Assembly (NCBI RefSeq): GCF_000472785.1
Contig: NZ_AXAL01000037.1
Span: forward strand, 133-48,011
DNA: 47,879 bases
Reading direction: 5' to 3'
Source: Mesorhizobium loti CJ3sym
GTDB lineage: Bacteria; Pseudomonadota; Alphaproteobacteria; Rhizobiales; Rhizobiaceae
Shown here: positions 33,427-41,796 of the stretch, in pieces
Position numbering within the stretch: position 1 is the stretch's first letter
How the letters are laid out: the number at the start of each line of letters is the position of its first letter
The notes under the pieces: model-generated
What the model saw: only the letters and a program-made list of their open reading frames with translations
Database searches by the model: none
Told to the model about the DNA's origin: nothing
Translations under genes and position numbers: made by a program

Positions 33427-33717
33427 ATGCCGAAATTCCGCTTCGAGACCACCGAGTTCGACCAGACCACCATCTCGCAGGAGGCGTTGGCGAGCCCGGA
33501 TTTAGCCAGCGCGCGAGCAATCGAAAAGGCTCACGAGGCGCTGCTTGCGGGCGCGCCCACCGGTCTCGATCAATCCGGGTCCGTCACGAGGGTCTATGAT
33601 GAGACAGGCTATCTGGTCGCCACTGTCAATTTTTCAGACGTGATGCTCGACAGTTCCCAACAGCCGGCGATCAGCGATCTCCCCACCGAAGAGCCGGGCG
33701 TCATGCGATCAGGCTAA
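33427..33717 (+). CDS. small cytoplasmic protein, DUF6894-like
   Basis: 96 residues from ATG 33427, with ACAGGAG at 33415 as ribosome-binding site; ATG 33421 lies too close to it. The sequence (MPKFRFETTEFDQTTIS, SARAIEKAHEALLAGAPTG, TRVYDETGYLVATVNFSDVM) resembles the short DUF6894-type proteins of Rhizobiales, which are of unknown function. Its promoter-like box suggests it is part of the general stress response. Confidence 0.65.
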   Translation: MPKFRFETTEFDQTTISQEALASPDLASARAIEKAHEALLAGAPTGLDQSGSVTRVYDETGYLVATVNFSDVMLDSSQQPAISDLPTEEPGVMRSG

Positions 33718-33750
33718 AGGCATTCGGCGCCGTTCGATTCAGCATCACGT

Positions 33751-34188
33751 TCAAGACGAAGTTCGACTTTCAACGAGCGTCCAATGCCGATGGTCACCGG
33801 AATCGTCTCTGCCTTGCTGATTCTCTTTGTGGTCCTGTTTTTGACCCACGCCGAGCGTGATCTCAAAAGCTCCCCGACGTTTTATCGCATAAGACGCCGG
33901 CTCTCCATTCTGCCTGGGCGTCCAGACATTTTCGCCGATCGCGGAGGTTCCTATGATGGGGATCAGCGGCGGTTCCACGTTCGTCGTTAAAGGACGAGAT
34001 TTCAGTTCCTTGATCTCTTCATCGCGCCGCGCGATACGGCTCTCCAGGTTGGCGATACGCTCGGCTAAAAAATAGCGTCCCACCATGAAACCGCTGCTGC
34101 CAAAAAGCACGGCAGACGAAGCAAACACCATGGGATTGGCCAGCACCACCACAGAGTTGGTCTGGAAGAAATCGATGAGGTCTTGCAT
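33751..34188 (-). CDS. membrane-anchored coiled-coil protein, unknown
   Basis: 145 residues. A hydrophobic segment (VVVLANPMVFASSAVLFGSSGF, about 13-34) is followed by a short coiled coil (AERIANLESRIARRDEEIKELKSR) and a polar low-complexity tail rich in Gln/Asp/Gly. No known family. The frame overlaps short forward frames. The ribosome-binding site is weak (GAGGGG). A low-to-moderate call. Confidence 0.5.
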   Translation of the reverse strand: MQDLIDFFQTNSVVVLANPMVFASSAVLFGSSGFMVGRYFLAERIANLESRIARRDEEIKELKSRPLTTNVEPPLIPIIGTSAIGENVWTPRQNGEPASYAIKRRGAFEITLGVGQKQDHKENQQGRDDSGDHRHWTLVESRTSS

Positions 34189-34397
34189 CGCTTCAGCCCC
34201 TCAATGTGTAGCAACTCGCCCATTTCCAGCCCGACCAGCCATATGCCCCGGTAGGCGAACAGCTTCGTTCGATCAACTGGACAAAACATCTGCGCCTAAC
34301 TAATCCGTGGCTTTGGAGCGGAGGCCTCCAACACACACCAACATCGCACTAAGCTGGGCCGACCCCCCGAACCATCCCAAAATAGGAATATCTCCCT

Positions 34398-34428
34398 AAA
34401 CCGTCAAGGCTTATTGATTTAACGGTTT
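34398..34428. repeat. AAACCGT/ACGGTTT dyad upstream of the 34470 gene
   Basis: AAACCGT (34398-34404) and ACGGTTT (34422-34428) form a 7-bp dyad with a 17-base spacer; a T-rich run follows on the + strand. It may be an operator or a weak terminator. Confidence 0.35.
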
Positions 34429-34469
34429 TTATTTTATTCACTATTGGCAATGGTCACTGGAGGCGAACA

Positions 34470-34709
34470 ATGGAACTTCGCTTGAACATTGAAGGTGCAA
34501 CGCCGGAAGAACTGGCACGCGGTGTTGCGGCAGCGCTGGCCGGCATTACGGCTTTGCAAGGCGCGAAGGCCCTGTTCGCGTTAGAAGGGTGCGATATAAG
34601 AGGCTTTCCGCAAGACGATCAGCCAACTGAGGACGAGGACCAGGCTACGCCAGGAAAACCGCTCCGAGATCGATTGCCAGCTCGACCAGCGAATTACCAA
34701 CATTCTTGA
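34470..34709 (+). CDS. small protein, unknown
   Basis: 79 residues: MELRLNIEGATPEELARGVAAALAG then a hydrophobic-leaning KALFALEGCDIRGFP and an acidic tail. ATG 34470 is preceded by TGGAGGC. No family recognised. It could be a small regulatory or phage-derived protein. Confidence 0.6.
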   Translation: MELRLNIEGATPEELARGVAAALAGITALQGAKALFALEGCDIRGFPQDDQPTEDEDQATPGKPLRDRLPARPANYQHS

Positions 34710-34821
34710 GTTTCGGACCTGGTTGGTTTCGCCCAAGTCGGCAAACCCACGATATCGCGCGGCCTCTTTCAGAATGAGGTGTACGATGATCCGTTAGAGT
34801 TCGACGGCAAGGGAGGAACAA

Positions 34822-35145
34822 GTGCCAATTGGAGAAGCGGTGGAGTACCTGCATAAGTTGCGCAGGGAGGCGATCCATGCGGAAGCGGGCAACGTGAAAG
34901 GCATTACGCGTCATTTGCAGATGAACATTGGGAAGTCGCGCGACCTTTTGGAAACCAGCCAGGCAACGGATGTAGCTCTGGCTCACCTGCTGGAGACAGG
35001 CAACGCGCTCATTCGGGAGCTCGCGCCTATTTCAAAACAGACCGCTGCGCTGAGGAAAGACAAGATTTCTGGCTTAAGGCACGCCTTTGAAACGGCGTTA
35101 AACATGGCCATCGAGGAAGTCAGGAAGGCGAAGCCAAAAGCCTAG
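34822..35145 (+). CDS. small helical protein, unknown
   Basis: 107 residues from GTG 34822, preceded by GGGAGGAAC. The sequence is almost entirely helical and charged (GEAVEYLHKLRREAIHAEAGNV, SRDLLETSQATDVALAHLLETGNA). No signal peptide, membrane segment or known family was seen. The GGAAC here belongs to the ribosome-binding site and has no TT at N18. Confidence 0.65.
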   Translation: MPIGEAVEYLHKLRREAIHAEAGNVKGITRHLQMNIGKSRDLLETSQATDVALAHLLETGNALIRELAPISKQTAALRKDKISGLRHAFETALNMAIEEVRKAKPKA

Positions 35146-35369
35146 ACTGAGCACGACCTTTGAACCGCTCAAGGGGTGGGTCGCCTCTCGGTTTGTCATC
35201 CTCCGCCTTGACCCGGGCATCCATTCCGTGACGGTCGCCGACGAACGCGGCCTTACCAAAATTCTGATGTTGCGGAGCAGGTGGTGGAGTTTTGCGACCT
35301 CGATGCGCCTGAAATCTGGGAGCGGGCGCCGAACCGGCGGTCCGGATTCCCAGGTTGAGCGGCAGGAGC

Positions 35370-35540
35370 GGCGGGGCTCACGCGTCTACGCCAACACCAT
35401 CAACTCGGCCGCCAATCGCCTCGCCACCGGGCTCGAAAGCCTGATCATTCCTCAGTCGGAAAAATGGCATGGTCTGTCGGCGGCGGCGATGAATCACGAG
35501 GAGACCGACGAAGAAAAGGAATGGGCGGAGGCGCTGAGGG
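35370..35540 (+). pseudogene. phage portal (head-tail connector) remnant
   Basis: Within a longer frame, the segment RRGSRVYANTINSAANRLATGLE, then SLIIPQSEKWHGL, resembles the start of T7-type head-tail connector/portal proteins (PF12236; the RxYxxTxxxAAxxLAxGL pattern). The protein normally exceeds 500 residues and breaks off here by about 35540. No other phage gene is nearby, so it is a scrap of an old prophage. Confidence 0.55.
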
Positions 35541-35591
35541 TCGTGCCAGCATTCCTAACCCTGGTTGCGCCCCTCGTCCCCCTGCCGGGAT

Positions 35592-35615
35592 CTTCTCCCC
35601 GCGAACGGGGAGAAG
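35592..35615. repeat. palindromic intergenic element
   Basis: CTTCTCCCCG (35592-35601), CGAA loop, CGGGGAGAAG (35606-35615): a perfect 10-bp hairpin like the intergenic palindromic repeats common in Rhizobiales. Only one copy is seen in the window. It may also act as a terminator between the convergent flanking frames. Confidence 0.6.
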
Positions 35616-35625
35616 CGGCTAACGA

Positions 35626-35940
35626 TCAATAATTGCCGTTGTAATACCGGTCGTCGCAAGGCGCGGTGTAGATGCGGCCGCTGCGCTCCTGGTAGCGGCA
35701 CATCTGTTCGCCACGCGGCTGCGGCGTGGTCGAACTGCCGACAACCGCGCCCAGCAGGGCGCCGGCACCGGCGCCGATGAGCGTGCTTTGGGTGTTGCCG
35801 CCGATCGCCTGGCCAACAAGGGCGCCGCCGGCGCCGCCGATCAGCGCTCCTGTTCCGGCTCTCTGCTGGCTCTCGGTCTGCGCGCAGCCGGCAAGTGCCG
35901 CTGTCATCAGCACGGCGGCTATGGCTTTTTGAAAGCTCAT
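35626..35940 (-). CDS. glycine-zipper lipoprotein, paralogue of the 25904 gene
   Basis: 104 residues with a lipoprotein signal (MSFQKAIAAVLMTAALAGC, lipobox LAGC), a glycine-zipper segment (GTGALIGGAGGALVGQAIGG, then GAGAGALLGAVVGS) and the C-terminal CRYQERSGRIYTAPCDDRY. The pattern CRYx[DE]RxGxxYxAxC is shared with the lipoprotein at 25904-26167. AGGGAGACC precedes ATG 35940. Outer-membrane location is expected. Confidence 0.85.
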   Translation of the reverse strand: MSFQKAIAAVLMTAALAGCAQTESQQRAGTGALIGGAGGALVGQAIGGNTQSTLIGAGAGALLGAVVGSSTTPQPRGEQMCRYQERSGRIYTAPCDDRYYNGNY

Positions 35941-36438
35941 GTAAGGTCTCCCTTAAAGGTCTGAAATCCCATCGATCGTCCCGTGCGGTCGCAATGCGGC
36001 GGAACGGGGGGCGCAAATCGTCACGATATAAGACATGGTTTCTCGGGCGTTGATGGGAGCGCGCTTCTTGGCGAGCACAGATTTCCCGGCGTTTGAACCT
36101 TGGTCGAAGAAGGCCCCATTCCTGAGAAAGCAGTGGGCTAGCTTGGGGAGCTCTGTCTGAGGAGAACAGTTCACCACTACAATCCTCGCGTGGTGCCGCG
36201 GTTCCACCGGTCGAAGACTTATGAATGGGTGGCCCAAAAAACAAGAAAGCCCTCTGGCGTGAGCCAGCGAGCTGTCCAGTAGACGTCAGGTGTTGTTGAC
36301 GGGCGGCGCCGACGGCCCGGCAACCACCCGGGAGAGGCGATCCCTCTTGGTCAAAACCGGCTTTTCATATGTTTTATTCATGGAGTTGTCCTCGTTTCCT
36401 CAGGTGAACTGCGCCGGGAGATCTTGTCCGGTAAAAAA
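35941..36438. other. intergenic region with a possible stress promoter
   Basis: No convincing gene. A minus-strand GGAAC-N18-TT box (36205-36181) reads toward the lipoprotein gene from 241 bp away. A short reverse frame (36035 down to about 35952, MSYIVTICAPRS...) has no family and only a poor ribosome-binding site. Confidence 0.4.
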
Positions 36439-36469
36439 GCCCGCTGCCGGAGAGGTCATGGCAGCGGGC
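36439..36469 (-). terminator. intrinsic terminator for a minus-strand transcript
   Basis: GGCAGCGGGC pairs with GCCCGCTGCC across an 11-base loop, and six T follow on the minus strand (A-run at 36433-36438). It is a textbook terminator, but no protein gene lies upstream of it; see the possible small RNA entry. Confidence 0.8.
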
Positions 36470-36580
36470 CAGGGTGCTGGGATCAGCCAGCGAAGTTCAA
36501 CTTGCGACGGAGAGGTTGGTTGCCGGCCCAGTTTTATTACACACCCGGAATCTAGGCTAGCTCAAGTCGCAATACCGGTA
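36439..36580 (-). ncRNA. possible small RNA ending at the orphan terminator
   Basis: The strong terminator at 36439-36469 has no coding sequence ahead of it. The upstream 110 bases on the minus strand carry no open frame of note. Two C-rich ACCTCTCCG-type stretches appear, one in the terminator loop, of the anti-Shine-Dalgarno kind seen in alphaproteobacterial trans-acting RNAs. The 5' end is a guess; no promoter was firmly identified. Confidence 0.35.
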
Positions 36581-36868
36581 CAAAACTTAGAACCGCGGCC
36601 AACGTGGTGGGGGTTCTCCACTTGCAACAACTGGGTCGCGAAAGCGCGCGAATGCATAGCGCCCCAGCATAGGCTGAAGATTCAATGTGCTTGAGACAAG
36701 CTCTCAATCCGTGGCGTCCAAGCCGATTGCACTCTAGCGATCAAGCACGTGAGAGACGGTTGAACGCTGACGCCCGGCAGTCAATGGCCGCAGACCTCAT
36801 CTCCCGTTCACGGCTCGACTAATCGCGGCATAGCAGGGTGCCACAAACGAGTTTCTTTGTTTTGCTCG

Positions 36869-36893
36869 GGAACGTCGCGTCGAGCGGGAAATT
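36869..36893 (+). promoter_or_regulatory. RpoE2/EcfG-type promoter (weak -10)
   Basis: GGAAC (36869-36873), N18, TT (36892-36893). The -10 reads AATT, so it is one of the weaker boxes. It lies 27 bp before the ATG at 36921. Confidence 0.45.
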
Positions 36894-36920
36894 GGTTCGT
36901 CACAATGCAGGAGAATCCGG

Positions 36921-37355
36921 ATGCAACTCATAGAAACGACGGTCCATCGCAACACCGTTGTGAACGTGGTCGAATTTGTTGGTGAAGGCGGCGAAGCAAT
37001 CAGTGTTTCTCTTTCTGCCAACGGAAAAGAAGACGCAGAGCTGATCGAGACTGCTAAGCAGATGATGGCCCAGCTCATCGCATTCGATCGGCAAGATACC
37101 GGCAGGGGCGAGGAAAGCGCCGAGCTCTACACGTTTGAATATCAGGACAGGGGCGTCGTCCGGGTCATGCTGGGCATCTCGCTTCCCGACTTGCATGCCG
37201 TTCAACAGGAAGTGCGGCGGTCAGCCGAAGATCTGTGGAGGGATGCGCTCGACAACGCCGTCGCCCCGGTTGGCTGGGCGGTCAGGGCTCGTAACTCCAG
37301 CGGTGATATCGTTGCGACTTGTTCCTACGACGAAGTTCAACTGCACGACGCGTAA
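36921..37355 (+). CDS. conserved-looking cytoplasmic protein, unknown
   Basis: 144 residues from ATG 36921, preceded by CAGGAGAA. MQLIETTVHRNTVVNVVEFVG, an internal VVRVMLGISLPDLHAV and a final WAVRARNSSGDIVATCSYDE suggest a compact alpha/beta fold. No family recognised. It is followed after 92 bp by a DUF892 gene and may share a stress-induced transcript with it. Confidence 0.7.
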   Translation: MQLIETTVHRNTVVNVVEFVGEGGEAISVSLSANGKEDAELIETAKQMMAQLIAFDRQDTGRGEESAELYTFEYQDRGVVRVMLGISLPDLHAVQQEVRRSAEDLWRDALDNAVAPVGWAVRARNSSGDIVATCSYDEVQLHDA

Positions 37356-37447
37356 CCGAAAGACCTTCGCCCGGAATGACACTCCGGGTGACGTCCAACC
37401 GATGCCTCCAATTCGGGCGATAACACTGAATGAGAAGGAATAGACGA

Positions 37448-37957
37448 ATGGCTACCAACAAAACACCCAAGGGTCTCGACGGCCTGTTCCACGATACCCT
37501 CAAAGACATCTACTTCGCCGAGAAGAAGATCCTCGCCACACTGCCGAAGATGGCAATGGCAGCCCACAGCCCGGACCTGAAGGCCGCTTTCGAGAAGCAT
37601 CACACGGAGACGCAGGAGCATGTCGCGCGCCTCGAAGAGGTGTTCGAGGTCATCGGCAAAAAGCCGGCCGCCAAGACCTGTGCCGCCATCATGGGCATCA
37701 CCGAGGAGGGCGCCGAGATCATGGAGGAGTACAAAGACAGCCCTGCCCTGGACGCTGGCCTTCTGGCCGCCGCGCAGGCGGTCGAGCACTACGAGATTTC
37801 ACGCTACGGAACCATGCGGACCTGGGCGTCGGAACTTGGTTTGACCGAGGCGGTTCAGCTTCTGGACCTGACGCTTGCGGAAGAGAAGAAGACCGACGTG
37901 GCTCTGACCAAGCTGGCTGAATCGGCCGTGAACGTGGCTGCGGAAGCGGCTGAATAG
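37448..37957 (+). CDS. DUF892 ferritin-like protein (YciE/YciF type)
   Basis: 169 residues from ATG 37448. The DUF892 four-helix bundle is evident: LFHDTLKDIYFAEKKILATLPKM, then HHTETQEHVARLEEVFEVIG, AAAQAVEHYEISRYGTMRTWA and LLDLTLAEEKKTD. The glutamates and histidines in these helices would form the ferritin-like di-metal site. YciE/YciF proteins are general-stress-induced in many bacteria. AAGGAA precedes the start. Confidence 0.9.
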   Translation: MATNKTPKGLDGLFHDTLKDIYFAEKKILATLPKMAMAAHSPDLKAAFEKHHTETQEHVARLEEVFEVIGKKPAAKTCAAIMGITEEGAEIMEEYKDSPALDAGLLAAAQAVEHYEISRYGTMRTWASELGLTEAVQLLDLTLAEEKKTDVALTKLAESAVNVAAEAAE

Positions 37958-37971
37958 TCGCTATTGGCAAT

Positions 37972-37999
37972 CGAGCCCTGGTGGTCACACCAGGGCTCG
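37972..37999. terminator. hairpin after the DUF892 gene
   Basis: CGAGCCCTGGTG (37972-37983) and CACCAGGGCTCG (37988-37999) form a perfect 12-bp stem with a GTCA loop, 15 bases after the stop. There is no T-run. Confidence 0.65.
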
Positions 38000-38056
38000 C
38001 CTCACGCCACACATTATGAATCGCCCTTGGATGGGAATGCGCAAGGAATTAGAGCT

Positions 38057-38242
38057 ATGGGCTTTTTTGGGAAGTACTTCTCCGGCATCGGTCGGAAAGA
38101 ACCGGCCGACAAGCAGCAAAGTGGTGACATGCGAAAGGCTACCGGCGCAGGCCCTGCCATCGCCGTCCACTCAAAGGATGCAAAAACCTCTGCTGCTACG
38201 GGTCAGAACCCGGCGGCCGCAAAGAAGAAATCAGCCAACTGA
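38057..38242 (+). CDS. small basic protein, unknown
   Basis: 61 residues from ATG 38057, preceded by AAGGAATTAG. MGFFGKYFSGIG is followed by a Lys/Ala/Gly-rich, likely unstructured tail. No family. It lies between the DUF892 terminator and the convergent glycosidase gene. Moderate call. Confidence 0.5.
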   Translation: MGFFGKYFSGIGRKEPADKQQSGDMRKATGAGPAIAVHSKDAKTSAATGQNPAAAKKKSAN

Positions 38243-38253
38243 AACCTGGGTTG

Positions 38254-39162
38254 CTACGCAACTTTGGACAAGTCGCAGCTGGCCACCCCATAACGCCAGC
38301 GGTGGTTCGTGGCTGCGCGGCGAGACTGGTAGAAAAGCAGTAATTGGCCGCCTTCGATCATCACCGTCGAATGGCCGTTTTCACCCGGCCCGTCCGGGTC
38401 GAGCACGGGCCCCACGGTTCGATATGGCCCTTCGACCCGGTCCGCAACCGCGAAAAAGACACGCTGCCGGCTGCCGCGAGGACCATCGGGAAGAAAACAG
38501 GTCGCATTCAACAGGATGCGGCCGTCCGGCAGTTCAACGAGCTGCGCCCCTTCGATCCCCCATTCATAGTCCGGATGCTGGCGCGAGTTGTGGTGAGGCA
38601 GATCGGCATGATCGAGGATCTTGCCCACACGTTTCCATGGTCCAAACCATGAGTCCGATTGGCTGCGTGCAAGATAAATGTCGGCCTGCGGCACCCTCGT
38701 GAATTTTGGCATGCCCGAATAGGCGATGTACCGCTGTCCGCCGATGATCGCGGGGTGCGGATCGTAGATCCCATCTTCATCCGTGTCGGGCAGCGCCACA
38801 AGCGCCGCCTTCAAAACCACCCAATGGAACCCGTCGTCCGAAACGACGTGCTCACAGCGGCCGCCTGATTTCATGAACTCTGTCTGGATGAACATGTGAA
38901 AGACGCCGCCATCATAAATCACCCCGGGTGCAGCCACACCTGACCCTCCCACGGGCAGGACAATTGCGTCGTGCTCCGTCCACGGTCCAAAGAGATCAGC
39001 CGCGGTGGCGTGCAGGATGCTCCAGGTTTCGCTGGTGACTGTGCCGCTTGATCCGAACATGTGCCAGAGCTGCCCATCGAACACAGGGCATGGATCCTTC
39101 ACATCATCAACGGACTTGGGGTCAAACAGCGGGAAAACGTTCGTTTCGAACTTGATCGACAT
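38254..39162 (-). CDS. beta-propeller glycoside hydrolase-like protein (GH43/GH32 clan type)
   Basis: 302 residues from ATG 39162; an upstream TTG at 39174 adds four residues. Repeated blades are visible: DPCPVFDGQLWHMFGSSG, GVAAPGVIYDGGVFHMFIQTE, DPHPAIIGGQRYIAYSG, IEGAQLVELPDGRILLNATCF and NGHSTVMIEGGQLLLFYQSR. The spacing of acidic residues (an Asp in the first blade, the Glu in WGIEGAQ) fits five-bladed propeller glycosidases. No signal peptide, so it is cytoplasmic; the substrate is unknown. It may act with the glycan genes that follow on the opposite strand. Confidence 0.75.
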   Translation of the reverse strand: MSIKFETNVFPLFDPKSVDDVKDPCPVFDGQLWHMFGSSGTVTSETWSILHATAADLFGPWTEHDAIVLPVGGSGVAAPGVIYDGGVFHMFIQTEFMKSGGRCEHVVSDDGFHWVVLKAALVALPDTDEDGIYDPHPAIIGGQRYIAYSGMPKFTRVPQADIYLARSQSDSWFGPWKRVGKILDHADLPHHNSRQHPDYEWGIEGAQLVELPDGRILLNATCFLPDGPRGSRQRVFFAVADRVEGPYRTVGPVLDPDGPGENGHSTVMIEGGQLLLFYQSRRAATNHRWRYGVASCDLSKVA

Positions 39163-39378
39163 CGCTTCACTCAATCAAAGGTCGGACAAAAATTCGCGGG
39201 CCAGTCCTGCGAGGCACCGAATCGTTTCACCGATCATTAGCTTTGTAGCACTGCGGATGAACACCCGCTTAACGTCGCCAGCCGCTCCCGGGAGGGCGGT
39301 CAAGCGAACCGCCTGCGCCCGTTTCTGCTCAATCAGCGCCGGGGACAATTGTGTGCTGGCGAATGATTGGCTCTTCGC

Positions 39379-39403
39379 GGAACGAGTCAGGCACACGCAA
39401 GTT
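39379..39403 (+). promoter_or_regulatory. RpoE2/EcfG-type promoter for the glycan operon
   Basis: GGAAC (39379-39383), N18, TT (39402-39403; AAGTT). It lies 87 bp upstream of the glycosyltransferase start. Confidence 0.6.
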
Positions 39404-39490
39404 AGCCCGATAGCAAATAATCACATCTCAATGCTGGGATTAACATTTGTTGTACACCCCTATCCGGGATCTAACTCAAAGGATTGTTTA

Positions 39491-40663
39491 ATGGAAAGCG
39501 TGATGAGCCAGTCCAATCAGAGGCGCCCGATAGAAGAACCTTCGACGCTTTTGTGTTTCTCCCACCTGCGATGGGAGTTCGTCTACCAACGCCCCCAACA
39601 CATTCTAACGCTGGCGTCGCGGTCGAAGCAGGTTATCTATTTTGAAGAGCCGGTTTTCGGAGACGTCCAGCAAGCCTTCATGCGCATAAACGACGTCTCA
39701 CCGTCCATCAAGGTCATCACGCCCGTACTCACGATTGGAACTGGTGCAGCCGATGCCGATCAAACGCAACGCAGGTTCCTCGACCTTCTCGTTGCCTCGA
39801 CGCCGCAAAACCTGTTGACCACCTGGTACTACACGCCGATGGCATTGCGGTTCAGCGACCACATTCTTTGCGATGTGTGCGTCTACGACTGCATGGACGA
39901 GCTTTCCGCCTTCAAGAACGCGCCGGCCGAACTGGTGGAGATGGAAAGGCGGTTGTTGGAACGCGCTGATGTCGTATTCACCGGGGGACAAAGCCTCTAT
40001 GAGGCCAAAAAAGCTATGCATGGGTCGATGTTCCCGTTCCCCAGCAGCATCGATTTCACACACTTTCACCAAGCCAGGGGGCTAGGGCACGACCCGGCCG
40101 ACCAGCAATTGATACCCCACCCCAGAGTGGGCTATTTCGGCGTCATCGATGAGCGGCTGGATGTATCCCTGGTGGCACGCATGGCGCGCAGCATGCCGGA
40201 CGTCCATTTCGTCATGATCGGGCCAGTGGTCAAGATCGATCCCGCCGGTCTTCCCCAGGCTGACAACCTTCATTGGCTGGGCGCAAAGAGCTACGCGGAG
40301 CTTCCGTCCTACCTCAGGCACTGGGACGCCGGATGGATGCCGTTCGCGCTCAATGCCGCCACACGCTACATCAGTCCGACCAAGACGCCGGAATTCCTGG
40401 CCGCCGGCGTTCCTCTTGTTTCAACCGCGATCGTCGACGTCGTACGCACCTATGGAGCGGAGGGCCTCGTCGACATCATCGACGCCGAGGATGCCGAGGC
40501 CAAGCTTCGAGCACTTCTGGTTCACCCCCGCGACAGTCTGCTCAAGGCAGTAGACGCCTATCTCGTGGACATGTCCTGGGAAAACACCTGGACCGCCATG
40601 GCGGGCCATATCCAGCGCGTGCGGTCGACCAAAAATGTCGTGCAGTTCCGGCGGAGTGCGTAA
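39491..40663 (+). CDS. glycosyltransferase (GT-B type)
   Basis: 390 residues from ATG 39491 with AAAGGA upstream. FSHLRWEFVYQRPQHIL, VVFTGGQSLYEAKKAMHGSMFPFPSSID, RVGYFGVIDERLDV, NLHWLGAKSYAELPSYL and the acidic-loop ISPTKTPEFLAAGVPLV mark a family-1-like GT-B transferase of the kind found next to UDP-galactopyranose mutase genes. It probably transfers a sugar, perhaps galactofuranose, to a surface polysaccharide. Codons upstream to 39005 are open by chance. The mutase gene follows after 2 bp. Confidence 0.85.
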   Translation: MESVMSQSNQRRPIEEPSTLLCFSHLRWEFVYQRPQHILTLASRSKQVIYFEEPVFGDVQQAFMRINDVSPSIKVITPVLTIGTGAADADQTQRRFLDLLVASTPQNLLTTWYYTPMALRFSDHILCDVCVYDCMDELSAFKNAPAELVEMERRLLERADVVFTGGQSLYEAKKAMHGSMFPFPSSIDFTHFHQARGLGHDPADQQLIPHPRVGYFGVIDERLDVSLVARMARSMPDVHFVMIGPVVKIDPAGLPQADNLHWLGAKSYAELPSYLRHWDAGWMPFALNAATRYISPTKTPEFLAAGVPLVSTAIVDVVRTYGAEGLVDIIDAEDAEAKLRALLVHPRDSLLKAVDAYLVDMSWENTWTAMAGHIQRVRSTKNVVQFRRSA

Positions 40664-40665
40664 AC

Positions 40666-41796
40666 ATGTTCGACTGGCTGATTGTCGGTGCCGGCTTTGC
40701 CGGCAGCGTGCTCGCGGAACGCATCGCTTCACAGCGCAATGAAAGTGTCCTGCTCATTGACAGGCGCAGCCACATAGGCGGCAACGCCTATGACTGCTAC
40801 AACGAAGCCGGAATCCTGATCCATCGGTATGGGCCGCACATCTTTCACACCAACGCTCAATCGATCGTTGAATATCTCTCACAGTTCACCGCGTGGCGCG
40901 ACTATGAGCACCGGGTGCTCTCATAGGTGGACGGCCAGTTGCTGCCGATCCCCATCAACCTCGACACGATCAACAAGCTTTACGGCCTCGATCTGACATC
41001 CGAAGAGCTGGAGCGGTTCTTCGCCTCTCGCCGCGAAACGGTGGATGAGATCCGCACCGCCGAGGATGTGGTGGTCAGCACCGTCGGCCGCGAGCTCTAT
41101 GAAAAATTCTTTCGCGGTTACACCCGCAAGCAGTGGGGGGTCGATCCGTCGCTGCTGAACAAATCCGTAACCGCACGCGTCCCAACCCGCACGGATCGCG
41201 ATGATCGTTATTTCGGCGACAGCTTTCAGAAGATGCCGGCTGGCGGCTACACAAGGATGTTCCAGCGCATGCTCGACAATCCAAACATCAAGATCATGCT
41301 GCAGACAGATTACCGGGACATCCAGGCCAGCATACCGTTCCGCCGCATGATCTACACCGGGCCGGTCGACGAGTATTTCGAATGGTCCCTTGGCCGCCTG
41401 CCCTACCGATCACTGCGGTTCGAGCACGTGACGCTTGATTGCGAGCAGTTCCAGCCGGTAGCCGTCGTCAACTACCCGCAGACGGAAGACTATACCCGCA
41501 TCACGGAATACAAACACCTCACTGGTCAGCAGAGCCTGCGGACCAGCCTCACTTACGAGTATCCGACCGATGTGGGCGACCCCTATTATCCCGTGCCGCG
41601 GGCCGAAAACGAAGCGCTCTACAAGCGCTACGAAGCACTGGCCTCAGACGTTCCAGATGTCTGGTTTGTCGGGCGACTGGCTACCTATCGCTACTACAAC
41701 ATGGACCAGGTCGTGGGTCAGGCATTGGCAACGTTTGCCCGCATGCAGAAGAGCTTGCCGGTCGCCGCTTCGATTGAGAACGAGGCCGCCGAATGA
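40666..41796 (+). pseudogene. glf: UDP-galactopyranose mutase interrupted by one amber codon
   Basis: The frame from ATG 40666 (WLIVGAGFAGSVLAERIA, NAYDCYNEAGILIHRYGPHIFHT) is a normal FAD-binding UGM start. At 40924-40926 a TAG stands where the family has tyrosine (HRVLS-stop-VDGQLLPIP), after which the frame is perfectly preserved to TGA 41794-41796, including KQWGVDPSLLNKSVTARVP and RYYNMDQVVGQAL. UGM converts UDP-galactopyranose to UDP-galactofuranose. A GTG at 40927 could restart translation, but that product lacks the FAD Rossmann core. The lesion looks very recent; a sequencing error or an amber suppressor remains possible. Confidence 0.9.

Noticed and set aside
34815..34819. GGAAC before the 34822 gene as a stress promoter
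   Set aside because: It is part of the ribosome-binding site and has no TT at N18 or N19.
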